A DNA stretch of 64,000 nucleotides from Albidovulum denitrificans. GTDB lineage: Bacteria > Pseudomonadota > Alphaproteobacteria > Rhodobacterales > Rhodobacteraceae. The DNA lies in NCBI RefSeq assembly GCF_002973535.1, contig NZ_PVEP01000002.1:1-64000 (forward strand). Reading direction: 5' to 3'. Both the position numbers and the translations under genes were made by a program. The notes beneath the pieces are model-generated. The model was not told the DNA's origin. It ran no database searches and saw nothing but the letters and a program-made list of their open reading frames with translations. The first letter of the stretch is position 1. Every line of letters starts with the position of its first letter. Shown here piece by piece: positions 1-8,494 of the stretch.

Positions 1-407
1 CGGTGGTCGTGGGCCGGTCGAACATCGTCGGCAAGCCGATGGCGCAGCTGCTGCTGGGGGAAAGCTGCACGGTGACGATCGCGCATAGCCGGACGAAGGA
101 CCTGGCCGAGGTGTGCCGCCGGGCCGATATCCTGGTGGCCGCGGTGGGCCGGCCCGAGATGCTGAACGCCACGCATGTCAAGCCCGGCGCGACGGTGATC
201 GACGTCGGCATCAACCGGATCGAACGCGACGGCAAGACGAAGCTGGTGGGCGATGTCGATTACGCCAGCGCCGCCGAGGTCGCAGGCGCCATCACCCCGG
301 TCCCCGGCGGCGTCGGCCCCATGACCATCGCCTGCCTTCTGGCCAATACCCTCACCGCCTGCTGCCGGATGAACGGGTTGCCAGAGCCGGAGGGGTTGAC
401 CGTTTAA
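1..407 (+). CDS. folD: FolD, methylenetetrahydrofolate dehydrogenase/cyclohydrolase (C-terminal part, cut by window edge)
   Basis: This is the C-terminal part of the bifunctional NADP-dependent 5,10-methylene-THF dehydrogenase and methenyl-THF cyclohydrolase of cytosolic one-carbon metabolism. About 135 residues are visible. They begin in the Rossmann domain with GRSNIVGKP (the NADP-binding signature) and run through VIDVGIN to [10 protein letters not shown] near the end, which is the family's C-terminal signature. The stop is TAA at 405-407. The N-terminal catalytic part with the active-site lysine lies outside the window. The next gene is convergent, and a long stem-loop lies between them. 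Confidence 0.95.
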   Translation, partial: VVVGRSNIVGKPMAQLLLGESCTVTIAHSRTKDLAEVCRRADILVAAVGRPEMLNATHVKPGATVIDVGINRIERDGKTKLVGDVDYASAAEVAGAITPVPGGVGPMTIACLLANTLTACCRMNGLPEPEGLTV

Positions 408-412
408 AGCGG

Positions 413-489
413 TTCGGGTTTGCGTTGAGAAGGTAAGTATCTGAATTCTAACGAAATAAGTTCGAATTCTGATTCAGCGTAAACCCGAA
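413..489. repeat. Long imperfect stem-loop between folD and the thioesterase gene
   Basis: The outer arms TTCGGGTTT (413-421) and AAACCCGAA (481-489) are exact reverse complements, and the pairing extends inward with G-U wobbles for about 16 positions. An inner hairpin is formed around two GAATTC sites (443-448 and 464-469). The stretch is much more AT-rich than the genes on both sides. It may act as a terminator for two convergent genes, or it may be a copy of a dispersed intergenic element. There is no long T-tract, so a simple rho-independent terminator is less likely. Confidence 0.5.
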
Positions 490-494
490 ATGCC

Positions 495-920
495 CTAGGT
501 CGGGACCATCGTCCCTTGCAGAAGGGCGATCAGCTTGCGCTGGCCGCCCGTTTCCGCCGCCACCTCGGCCGTGACGATGGTCAGGCGGCGGCCCGCGCGC
601 ACCACGCGGCCGGTCGCGATCAGCCTTTCACCGGCGGCGGGGGCCAGCAGGTTGATCTTCATCTCCACCGTCATCACTTCGGCCTCTGCGGCAAGCAGGG
701 TCAGCGCCGCGTAGCCCGCCGCGCTGTCGCCAAGGCCGAAGGTCAGCGCCGCGTGGCCGACGCCGTGCTGCTGGCGCGCGCCGGGCAGGATCGGGGCGGA
801 CAGCACCACCTCCCCCGCGGCGAGTGACAGGATTTCGGCGCCGAAGGTGGTCATCATCGTCTGGCGGGCGAAGCTGTCGCGGACCTTGTCTTCGATCGCG
901 TGGGGCAGGGGATCGGTCAT
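495..920 (-). CDS. PaaI-family hotdog thioesterase
   Basis: The 141-residue single-domain protein belongs to the PaaI/YbgC-like hotdog-fold acyl-CoA thioesterases, cytosolic enzymes that hydrolyse acyl-CoA or aryl-CoA thioesters. The family signature is seen as HGVGHAALTFGLGDSAAG (about residues 52-69), which carries the conserved His and the Asp on the central helix. Its ATG overlaps the stop of pdeM by four bases (ATGA), so it is probably translated by coupling at the end of the minus-strand run that starts with the AAA+ ATPase. The substrate cannot be told from sequence. A role in DNA repair is not implied by the position alone. Confidence 0.85.
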   Translation of the reverse strand: MTDPLPHAIEDKVRDSFARQTMMTTFGAEILSLAAGEVVLSAPILPGARQQHGVGHAALTFGLGDSAAGYAALTLLAAEAEVMTVEMKINLLAPAAGERLIATGRVVRAGRRLTIVTAEVAAETGGQRKLIALLQGTMVPT

Positions 921-1573
921 GGGGTATCCTTCGGGATCGGCACGGGAAGCGCCTTGCGCCCGGTCAGGATGGCGATCGCGCCCTCTTCCATCAAGCCGGA
1001 AAAGGCGATGCTGTCCGACGAAAGCCCGCCGGTATAGGTGCCGAAAGCGGGCAGGATCAGCCGCGCCCCGTCGAGAAGGAAGCAGCGCCGGGACTGTCCG
1101 GCAACACGCATCTTGGGGTGGTAATGGCCCGACACCTCGCCCGTCGCGCCCAGAAGCGCGATGTGGCGGAAGGTCAGCGGGCCAAGTGTCAGCTCTGTCC
1201 GGTGTTCGCCGCCCAGATCGACCGGGCCGGGATCGTGGTTGCCCTCGATCCAGACCCAGCGCCGCCCCGCCATCAACCGCGTAAGCCAGAGCGCATGATC
1301 CTCGGCCAGATCGGCGGCTTTCAGATCGTCGAAACTGTCGCCGAGGCAGATCACCAGACGCGGCGCGGTGGTGGCGATGTCGGCGTCGAGCCGCGAGAGG
1401 GTTTCGGTCACCTCATAGGGCGGCAGAAGGACGCCGCTGCGCCGCGCGATGCGCTCGGACTTGCCCAGATGCAGGTCCGAGACGACCAGCACCCCCTGTT
1501 CCGCCCAGTAAAGCGCGCCGGAAGGCAGCGCTGTCAGGGCCGTTTCACACAAACGGAAATCATACGCACTCAT
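917..1573 (-). CDS. pdeM: PdeM, ligase-associated DNA-damage-response phosphoesterase
   Basis: This 218-residue calcineurin-like metallophosphoesterase matches the PdeM family, encoded in many bacteria beside an Lhr-type helicase, an exonuclease and an ATP-dependent DNA ligase. Metal-binding motifs in order are DLHLGK (D33, H35), GDSFDD (about 78-83), GNHD (about 111-114) and GHYHP (about 149-153). I chose the ATG at 1573 because the protein then starts like its relatives and an AGGAC Shine-Dalgarno lies 7 bases upstream. A GTG at 1642 overlapping the helicase stop would add 23 residues unlike the family. Genes for the usual exonuclease and ligase partners are not adjacent. Confidence 0.88.
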   Translation of the reverse strand: MSAYDFRLCETALTALPSGALYWAEQGVLVVSDLHLGKSERIARRSGVLLPPYEVTETLSRLDADIATTAPRLVICLGDSFDDLKAADLAEDHALWLTRLMAGRRWVWIEGNHDPGPVDLGGEHRTELTLGPLTFRHIALLGATGEVSGHYHPKMRVAGQSRRCFLLDGARLILPAFGTYTGGLSSDSIAFSGLMEEGAIAILTGRKALPVPIPKDTP

Positions 1574-1638
1574 GCCGCCCGTCCTGCCGCTTCGGGCGGG
1601 AAAACGCAATCGCTGTCCTTGGTGACAACCTGTTTCCG

Positions 1639-4041
1639 TCACGACAGCCCCGCCTCGGCCATCAGCCGTGCCGCCGTCTCCTCAAGCAGGCGGTCGCGGG
1701 CGGCGCCGTCCACCGGGACGCGCCCGTGTTCAAGGAAAAGCGGCGCGGCGAGCGGTGTCACGCGGCCGGGTGTGACATGGTCGATGCGCCCGCCGATGCG
1801 GTCCAGCATCTTCTCGATCCGGCCAAAACTGACAAGGCCGCGCATCGCCTCTTCACGGGTGATCTGCAAGAGCAGGTGGTCCGGGTCGAAGCGGTGCAGC
1901 GTGTCGTAGAGAATGTCCGAGGAAAACGTTGCCTGTCGCCCGGACTTGCGCTGGCCGGGATGGTTGCGCTGGATCAGCCCGGCGACAAGCGCGACGTTGC
2001 GGAAGGTGCGTTTCATCACCGCGTTGCCCTTCAGCCAGGTGTCGAGGCCGTCGCGCAGGGCCGCGCGGTCCAGCAGCAGCGCCGGGTCCGGGACCGGATC
2101 GAGGCCCCAGATCAGCGTGGCGTAATCGGTGGCGACGAAGCCGAGGGGGTTCAGGTCCTCCTCCTCCATCCGCCGGGTGAGCAGAAGGCCCAGCGTCTGC
2201 TGCGCGGCGCGGCCCGCGAAGCCGTAAAGGCAAAGATGCGCGCGCCCCTCGGCCGGGAAGGTTTCGACCAGAAGCCGGTCGGGTTGCGGCAGGCGGGACA
2301 TGTCGCGCTGAAGCGCCAGCCAGGCGGCGGTATGGGCGGGCAGGCGGGGCCAGTCGGGTTGATCCAGAAGGCGCAGGATGCGTTCGGAGAGTTGGGTGGA
2401 GGTGGAAAACTTGGTGCCGGAAAAGACCGCGATCTTCGGTTCGCGCCCCGGCGCGGGCGTCACCTCAAGCGCCATTTCACGCAGGCCTACATAGCGCACG
2501 ATCTGGCCGCCGATCAGGAAGGTGTCGCCGGGCGACAGCGTCGCGGCAAAGGATTCCTCCACCTCCCCCAGGGCCGCGCCTCCATGGCGGTTCTGCCAGC
2601 GGACCTTGACCATCTCGGCATCGGTGATGGTGCCGATATTCATGCGAATGTCGCGGGTGGCGCGCGGGTCCCGCAGCGTCCAGTTTCCATTTCGCAACAT
2701 CAGCCGCTGCCAGCGGTCATAGGCGCGCAGCGCGTAACCGCCAGTGGCGCAGAAGTCGAGGCAGGCGTCGAAGTCGGGCCTTGTGAGGGCGGCATAGGGA
2801 CCGGCGGTGGTGACCTCGGCATAAAGATCGTCGGCCGCGAAAGGGCCGGAGCAGGCGCGGATCAGGATATGCTGGCAGAGCACGTCGCGCGGGCCGGGGC
2901 CGCGCGGATCGCCGTCGAGGTCATGGTCGCGTACCGCCTCAAGCGCCGCCTGACATTCGACCACCTCCCAGCGGTTCGCGGGGACCAGAAGCGCCTTCGA
3001 GGGTGCATTGTAGCGGTGGTTCGCCCGCCCGATCCGCTGCACCAGACGTTTGACGTTCTTCGGCGCGCCGACCTGAATAACAAGGTCCACATCGCCCCAG
3101 TCGATGCCAAGGTCGAGCGATCCGGTACAGACCACGGCGCGCAACTCGCCCCGGACCATCGCGGCCTCCACCCTTTCCCGCGCCTCGCGCGCAAGCGATC
3201 CGTGGTGGATGCCGATCGGCAGCCCGTCATCGTTGGCAAGCCAGAGGTCGCGGAAGAACAGCTCTGCCTGCGCGCGGGTGTTGTGGAAGATCAGCGTCGT
3301 GCGGTGGCGGCGGATCTGGGCCAGAATGTCGGGGATCGCATAGCGCCCGCCACCCCCGGCCCAGGGCGGGGGCGCTTCGGTCTCCAGCATCGAAATGTCC
3401 GGGTCCGGGCCGGGATCGGCGGTCAGCACCTCACAGGGATCGGGGTGGCGGGCGAGGAAGCGGGCGATGGCGGCGGGGTCCTCGACCGTCGCCGACAGGC
3501 CGACGCGGCGCAGACCGGGGCAAAGCGTGGAGAGGCGCGAGAGGCAGAGCATCAACTGATCGCCGCGCTTGGATTCGGCCAGCGCGTGGATCTCATCCAC
3601 CACGACGCGCGAGAGGCCAGCGAAGATGCGCGGTGCGTCCTCATAGCTGAGAAGCAGCGCAAGGCTTTCGGGCGTGGTCAGCAGGATATGCGGCGGATCG
3701 GCGCGCTGGCGCTGACGCTTGGTGTAGGAGGTGTCGCCGGTCCGGTCCTCGACCCGGATCGGCAGGCCCATTTCGGTGATCGGCGCCGTCAGGTTGCGCC
3801 TGATATCGGCGGCCAGCGCCTTGAGGGGGGAGATGTAAAGCGTGTGAAGGCCGCTGCGCGGCGCCTCGGCCAGGTCGACCAGCGTCGGCAGGAACCCCGC
3901 CAGCGTCTTGCCGCCCCCTGTTGGCGCGACAAGCAGAAGCGCGGGCGCGGCGGCCCGGTGGAGCATGGCGATCTGGTGCGGGTGGACCTGCCATCCGCGC
4001 GCGGAAAACCAGTTGGAAAAGGGCGCGGGCAGGGGGCGCAT
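1639..4041 (-). CDS. Ligase-associated DEXH-box helicase (Lhr-like)
   Basis: This 800-residue superfamily 2 helicase is of the Lhr type linked with ATP-dependent DNA ligase repair clusters. Visible motifs are Walker A APTGGGKT (39-46), motif Ia/Ib with TTPESL (about 122-127), DEIH Walker B (149-152), SAT motif III, and QRIGRANHR motif VI near residue 335. The Lhr-specific C-terminal region follows. Its likely role is ATP-driven 3'-5' unwinding of damaged or hybrid duplexes. It is followed closely by pdeM, as in the described repair cluster, but its other neighbour is a dehydrogenase rather than the ligase. Confidence 0.93.
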   Translation of the reverse strand: MRPLPAPFSNWFSARGWQVHPHQIAMLHRAAAPALLLVAPTGGGKTLAGFLPTLVDLAEAPRSGLHTLYISPLKALAADIRRNLTAPITEMGLPIRVEDRTGDTSYTKRQRQRADPPHILLTTPESLALLLSYEDAPRIFAGLSRVVVDEIHALAESKRGDQLMLCLSRLSTLCPGLRRVGLSATVEDPAAIARFLARHPDPCEVLTADPGPDPDISMLETEAPPPWAGGGGRYAIPDILAQIRRHRTTLIFHNTRAQAELFFRDLWLANDDGLPIGIHHGSLAREARERVEAAMVRGELRAVVCTGSLDLGIDWGDVDLVIQVGAPKNVKRLVQRIGRANHRYNAPSKALLVPANRWEVVECQAALEAVRDHDLDGDPRGPGPRDVLCQHILIRACSGPFAADDLYAEVTTAGPYAALTRPDFDACLDFCATGGYALRAYDRWQRLMLRNGNWTLRDPRATRDIRMNIGTITDAEMVKVRWQNRHGGAALGEVEESFAATLSPGDTFLIGGQIVRYVGLREMALEVTPAPGREPKIAVFSGTKFSTSTQLSERILRLLDQPDWPRLPAHTAAWLALQRDMSRLPQPDRLLVETFPAEGRAHLCLYGFAGRAAQQTLGLLLTRRMEEEDLNPLGFVATDYATLIWGLDPVPDPALLLDRAALRDGLDTWLKGNAVMKRTFRNVALVAGLIQRNHPGQRKSGRQATFSSDILYDTLHRFDPDHLLLQITREEAMRGLVSFGRIEKMLDRIGGRIDHVTPGRVTPLAAPLFLEHGRVPVDGAARDRLLEETAARLMAEAGLS

Positions 4042-4076
4042 GGCGGCAGTCTAAAGCGCCGCCGCCTGTGCGCAAG

Positions 4077-4877
4077 TCAGTGCAGGTGGCGCGCCTTCAC
4101 GCTGCGCATCACGGTTTCGAACGCGCGCGGCGGGGTCAGGTGCGCCCCGGCCAGCGCGGTGTCAAAGGCATGTTCCACCTCATGCACGAGGTGGTTGATG
4201 CTGTCCTCTGTCTGCTGGCCGATAGGGCAGAAGGTCGGCGCGTCCTCTGGCGCCTCGGACCCTTCGCCGCCCCGGCCCGCCATCTCGACGATCCGCGCCT
4301 CGTCAATCCCCTGCGCCTCGGCCCAGTCGAGTGCGATGCGCGTGACGGCATTGTTCGTCGCGGCGAGGAAATCGTTCATCACCTTGGCCGCCATCGCCGA
4401 TCCGAAACCGCCCATCCGCACCGTCTTGCGGGTCAGGAGGTCAAAGACGGGTTTCAGCGATTGGATCACGTCAAGCGGGCCACCAAGGAACATCGTCAGG
4501 CGGCCTTCTTCGGCGGCGCGCCCGGTGCCGATCACCGGCGCGTCGATCAGCGCGATCCGCGCGTCGATCCGGCCCCGCAGCGCACGCACATAGCGCGGCG
4601 ACAGCGTCGCGGCGATGACGATCGCGCCCAGCGATTTGGCGTTGCGGGCAAAGGCCTGCTCTTCGAAGAGAAGCGCCTCGGTCTCGGCAATGTCGGCGGG
4701 GACAAGGATCAGCGTCCCCAGACCAGCGGTGAAGCGCTGCGCGGCCCGCTGGGTGCGGTCGCCACCGCCCTCGGGCGTACCCAGCCCGAAGGTCGCGGCA
4801 CTGATCCCGGCGTCGGAAAGACGGGTGGCGAATGACCGGGCGATCCGCCCCGATCCGGCGATGCCGATCCCGTTCAT
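4077..4877 (-). CDS. Beta-hydroxyacid dehydrogenase / 6PGDH-family NAD(P)-dependent oxidoreductase
   Basis: This 266-residue protein has an N-terminal Rossmann fold (GIAGSGRIA, about 5-13), a DAPVIGT segment (112-118) in place of the usual DAPVSGG substrate-binding motif, and the catalytic helix GSAMAAKVMND with the expected Lys (about 165) and Asn (about 168). These place it in the family of 3-hydroxyisobutyrate and tartronate semialdehyde reductases. The altered substrate loop means the substrate is unknown. Its ATG overlaps the stop of the AAA+ ATPase gene by one base (TGATG), so the two are probably co-translated. The helicase gene starts 35 bases downstream. Confidence 0.8.
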   Translation of the reverse strand: MNGIGIAGSGRIARSFATRLSDAGISAATFGLGTPEGGGDRTQRAAQRFTAGLGTLILVPADIAETEALLFEEQAFARNAKSLGAIVIAATLSPRYVRALRGRIDARIALIDAPVIGTGRAAEEGRLTMFLGGPLDVIQSLKPVFDLLTRKTVRMGGFGSAMAAKVMNDFLAATNNAVTRIALDWAEAQGIDEARIVEMAGRGGEGSEAPEDAPTFCPIGQQTEDSINHLVHEVEHAFDTALAGAHLTPPRAFETVMRSVKARHLH

Positions 4878-6187
4878 CAGTGGACGATCTTTTCGTCGCG
4901 GACGAACATGTTCGCCCAGGCGCGGTCGATGAGTTCTGGCGTCATTTGGTACGGAATGCCCTCGAAATTGCAGATTGCGATCATCTGATCGATGAGGAAG
5001 ACCGGCTGATAATTCGCGTAGATATTATCAATCGTTGGGTATTTTGTCTTCAGAAGGTGCAACAATGCCTTCTCATTCAGGGGGATTTTCTTCTTTTTGG
5101 CAACCATCGCGAAAATCTTCAAGAACATTTCCTGGTTTGGCCCGTCAATCTTGATCTTGAAGAAGATCCGGCGAAGGGCCGCCTTGTCGAAGATCTCGTT
5201 CGGATGGAAGTTGGTGGAGAAGATGACGAGCGTGTCGAAGGGGACCTCGAACTTCTCGCCCGATTGCAGGGCGAGGATGTCGCGGTTTTCCTCCAGCGGC
5301 ACGATCCAGCGGTTGACGATCTTCTGCGGCGGCTCGGCCTGGCGGCCAAGGTCGTCGATGATGAAGACGCCGCCGGTGGCCTTGAGTTGCAGCGAGGCGG
5401 TATAGGTCCGCGCCGTCGGGTTATAGGTCAGGTCCAGCATGTCGAGCGAGAGTTCGCCGCCGGTGATCACGGTCGGCCGGTCGCACAGCACATAACGGTT
5501 GTCGAACCGGTTCGAGGATCGGCGCAGCGCGTTCGGATCGTCCTCGGACGCCTGCGCGGCGGAATGGACGATCGGGTCATAGACGGTGATGACCTGGCCG
5601 GAATATTCGATCGCGCGCGGGATATAGATCCTGTCGCCGATGGCGTCGCGGATCCCGTTGGAGATCGAGGATTTGCCGTTGCCCGGCGGCCCGTACATCA
5701 GGATCGACCGCCCGGCACCCACCGCAGGGCCGAGATGGTCAAGCAGCTCATCGGGCAGGATCAGGTGGCCCATGGCGCCTGTCAGGCGTTCGCGCGAAAT
5801 CTGGATGTTGCGGATCGACTGCTTCTTCACCTGCTCGCGATACATCTCAAGCGGGACCGGCATGGCGCCGTAATATTCCGACTGCGCCAGCGCATCAAGC
5901 GCGCGGGCCTTGCCGGCATCGGCCAGCTGATAGCCCATTTCACCGCCCGAGTTGGCGTGCAGCGTCCCCGTCGCCTCAAGCAGTTTCTGGCTGCGGGCGA
6001 GGTCGATCAATTCCTGCGTCACCGGGATCGGCAGGGCGATCTGGCGCGAGATTTCGGTCGCCGTCTCAAGGTTCATGCGGAACATGGTCTTGAGAAGGAT
6101 GTCGCGCATCATCACCATGCCGATACCCGTATCGGCCATCGAGCGTGGCGCCATCGGCGCGATCACATTGGGCACCTGCATGTTCAT
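4877..6187 (-). CDS. AAA+ ATPase of unknown function next to the Tad locus
   Basis: This 436-residue soluble ATPase has an unassigned N-terminal region (1-150), then an AAA+ module: Walker A GPPGNGKSS (166-174), Walker B VFIIDDL (274-280) and sensor-1 STN (324-326). I chose the ATG at 6187 because AGGAAAG lies about 9 bases upstream and the longer frame adds low-complexity residues. I do not recognise a named family beyond AAA+. The divergent neighbour is a polytopic membrane protein and the Tad pilus locus follows, so a role in pilus biogenesis or regulation is possible but unproven. It is the first gene of a five-gene minus-strand run. Confidence 0.75.
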   Translation of the reverse strand: MNMQVPNVIAPMAPRSMADTGIGMVMMRDILLKTMFRMNLETATEISRQIALPIPVTQELIDLARSQKLLEATGTLHANSGGEMGYQLADAGKARALDALAQSEYYGAMPVPLEMYREQVKKQSIRNIQISRERLTGAMGHLILPDELLDHLGPAVGAGRSILMYGPPGNGKSSISNGIRDAIGDRIYIPRAIEYSGQVITVYDPIVHSAAQASEDDPNALRRSSNRFDNRYVLCDRPTVITGGELSLDMLDLTYNPTARTYTASLQLKATGGVFIIDDLGRQAEPPQKIVNRWIVPLEENRDILALQSGEKFEVPFDTLVIFSTNFHPNEIFDKAALRRIFFKIKIDGPNQEMFLKIFAMVAKKKKIPLNEKALLHLLKTKYPTIDNIYANYQPVFLIDQMIAICNFEGIPYQMTPELIDRAWANMFVRDEKIVH

Positions 6188-6332
6188 CGGCTGCGCTCTT
6201 TCCTGGGCGTCATGGGGCGGGTGCGCCGGGGCCTGTGCTGGCGTCCGACCTGCCCACCTTTGGGATTCACAGGGGCAATCTGACCGGGTATTGTGGCTAA
6301 AAAATGGAAACAAAACAGGCATTGAAAGACGA

Positions 6333-7955
6333 ATGAGCAGGACACGAGTGGAATTGATCGCCGCCGTCATGGCCCTTGCCGTCCTTGTCTTCGGGGGCGC
6401 GGCGCTGTTGAAAGGGGGCTTCTACCTCGGCAAGCACGAAGGCGATGCGATGCATCTGGCCGACCTTGTCCTGAGGATGGCGGACGGTCAGTGGCCCCAT
6501 CTCGATTTCATGACCCCGATCGGCGTTCTTGCCATCGCGCCGATTGCCCTTTTCGTGAAGGCGGGCTTTGGCATCGGTCATGCCATCTTCTATGCCCAGA
6601 TCCTTGTCGCGCTGATCCTGTTCCTGCCCACGCTTTATGTCGCGAAGACCCGGCTGACGGGGATCTGGCCCTATGTCTATGGCGTCTTCGTGATGCTGCT
6701 GCCGCTGGCGCTGGTGCATGGTGAGGCGCAAAGCGCGATCTCCATCTCCATGCACTATAACCGCTGGGCCTGGGGCGTGGCCTATGTCCTTGTCCCGCTG
6801 GCCGTGCTTGCGCCGCTGGGCCGCGACCGGCGCTGGCTGGACGGCGCGCTGATCGGGGCCGGGCTTGGCCTTCTGGTGCTTCTGAAGATCACCTATTTCG
6901 TGGCGCTTTTCCCCGGCATCATGGTGGCGCTTCTGGCGCGGCGGAATGGTACGGCCTTCGTCGCCGCGATCCTTGCCGGGCTGGCCGTGGCGGCGGTCAC
7001 GACGGCGATCGCGGGGCCGGTCTTCTGGCTGGCCTATCTGAAGGACCTGCTGACGGTCGCGACCTCCGAAGGGCGGCAGGCGCCGGGGGAAAGCTTTGCA
7101 GGCGTCGTCACCCTGCCGCTTTACGTCGGCGGCAGCCTTGCCCTTGTCGCCACGGTGATCTTCCTGCGCCAGTCGGGCCGCATGGTGGAAGGGCTGGCGC
7201 TTTTGATCCTGATGCCGGGCTTTTTCTACATCGCCTATCAGAATTTCGGCAACGATCCGCAATGGATGTACCTGCTGATGCTTCTGGCCTTCGTGCTGCG
7301 TCCGGGGCCGGAGGTGACGAACAGCTATGGCTGGAACATGCGCAGGGCGCTTGGCACGATCGGGGTGATGGCGCTGGCCTTCGGCGCGCCCTCGGCGCTG
7401 AACCTCGCGTTCAGCCCGTTCCGGCATCTGGCCTCTGACACCGAAAAGACCGCCCCGCTTCTGCCTGCCCTGCCGCAACATGCCGACCTGCGGACCGAGG
7501 AAAAGCGGATCTACACCGCCAACCTGAAGCGGCCCTATGACAACCCCGGCGACCCCTTCGCCGCCTATCGCGAGATCGCCGAACGCGAGGACCCCGACAC
7601 GCTGAATGGAGAGGTCCTGCCAATGTGCCAGTTCGAGGGCGGCATGACGCCCTGGTTCGAGGTGGTCGCGGCCGATCTGGAACAGGCGGGCTATGCCGGG
7701 TCGCGGATCATCTCTACCGACCTTTATTCGGCCTATTGGATGTTCGGCGATTTCCAAAGCGTGAAGGGCGCGGCGCCGTGGTATTACGGCGGTCTGCCGG
7801 GGATCGAGAATGCCGACTACATTGTCGTGCCGCTCTGCCCGATGTCGCTGTCGCTCCGCCATGAGATGCTGAGCGCGCTGGACAAGAAGGGCTGGACCCT
7901 GCGCGCGGTGCGCAGGACCGATCTTTACATCCTGATGGCGGCCAGCAAGGTCTGA
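6333..7955 (+). CDS. Polytopic membrane protein, possible GT-C-fold glycosyltransferase
   Basis: The 540-residue protein begins with a transmembrane segment (about 8-27), followed by a loop KHEGDAMHL (about 34-42) and at least eight further hydrophobic segments up to about residue 375. The last 160 residues are hydrophilic and likely periplasmic. An acidic pair of ExD type (E36, D38) in the first outside loop is typical of lipid-linked-sugar GT-C transferases, but I see no closer family match. The ATG at 6333 follows a weak GAAAG. The gene is the only plus-strand gene between the AAA+ ATPase and the Tad genes, and its 3' end overlaps that of the prepilin peptidase by 31 bases. A glycosyltransferase role is inference. 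Confidence 0.6.
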   Translation: MSRTRVELIAAVMALAVLVFGGAALLKGGFYLGKHEGDAMHLADLVLRMADGQWPHLDFMTPIGVLAIAPIALFVKAGFGIGHAIFYAQILVALILFLPTLYVAKTRLTGIWPYVYGVFVMLLPLALVHGEAQSAISISMHYNRWAWGVAYVLVPLAVLAPLGRDRRWLDGALIGAGLGLLVLLKITYFVALFPGIMVALLARRNGTAFVAAILAGLAVAAVTTAIAGPVFWLAYLKDLLTVATSEGRQAPGESFAGVVTLPLYVGGSLALVATVIFLRQSGRMVEGLALLILMPGFFYIAYQNFGNDPQWMYLLMLLAFVLRPGPEVTNSYGWNMRRALGTIGVMALAFGAPSALNLAFSPFRHLASDTEKTAPLLPALPQHADLRTEEKRIYTANLKRPYDNPGDPFAAYREIAEREDPDTLNGEVLPMCQFEGGMTPWFEVVAADLEQAGYAGSRIISTDLYSAYWMFGDFQSVKGAAPWYYGGLPGIENADYIVVPLCPMSLSLRHEMLSALDKKGWTLRAVRRTDLYILMAASKV

Positions 7956-8491
7956 ATGGCGATCATCAGCGAGGGAAAGGCCATCAGCGCCAGATAGGTC
8001 ATCAGCGTCCCGACCAGCGCAAGGCCCATCGGAAAGTCCTTGCGCTTCCACGACACCCAGTCGGGCGCCATTGCCCTGACCGCGGGGATCGCCCGCAGGA
8101 TGCGGTGCGCGGTGAAGGCGCCCAGCAGGAAGGCCGCGAAGAGGATCAGGATCAGTATCAGGTGATCCATCCGCTGCGCCGCGAAGGGCGCGGCGGCGGC
8201 AGCGAACTTGGCATCGCCCGCGCCGACATTGGCGATCATGTTCAGGATGAAGCCGATGGCAAGGACGACGGCAAAGCTCGCCCACCGCCAAAGCCATGTC
8301 TCAAGCGGAAGGACCATCAGGCCGGAGAAGAAGTAGATCACCAGAACCGTCATCACGGCCTTGTTCGGGATCTTCATCGTCTTCAGGTCGGACCAGGCCA
8401 CCCAGGCGCAGACCGGCAGGCAGAGGAAGAAAAAGACCGAATAGGCAAAGGCCGCGTATTCGAGCGTGTCGAGCGGATAGGGGTTCAGCAT
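7925..8491 (-). CDS. cpaA: Prepilin peptidase, CpaA/TadV type (A24 aspartic protease)
   Basis: This 188-residue inner-membrane protein has about six hydrophobic segments and both aspartates of the A24 family: WSDLKTMKIPN (D35) and GAGDAK (D93). It lacks the N-terminal methyltransferase domain of classical PilD, as expected for Tad systems. Its job is to cut the short leader of the Flp prepilins after the conserved Gly. It is the last gene of the minus-strand Tad block, 3 bases after a TadD-like gene. The last 31 bases overlap convergently with the membrane-protein gene ending at 7955. Confidence 0.92.
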   Translation of the reverse strand: MLNPYPLDTLEYAAFAYSVFFFLCLPVCAWVAWSDLKTMKIPNKAVMTVLVIYFFSGLMVLPLETWLWRWASFAVVLAIGFILNMIANVGAGDAKFAAAAAPFAAQRMDHLILILILFAAFLLGAFTAHRILRAIPAVRAMAPDWVSWKRKDFPMGLALVGTLMTYLALMAFPSLMIAIQTLLAAIRM

Positions 8492-8494
8492 CTA

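Noticed and set aside
1574-1642. N-terminal extension of PdeM from a GTG overlapping the helicase stop
   Set aside because: The extra 23 residues are unlike the family, and a better ribosome site precedes the ATG at 1573.
1726-4593. Long open frame on the plus strand opposite the helicase gene
   Set aside because: It is a mirror of the high-GC codon bias of the helicase gene. The product is low in complexity and rich in Arg/Gly/Ala/His, with no domain or good ribosome site.
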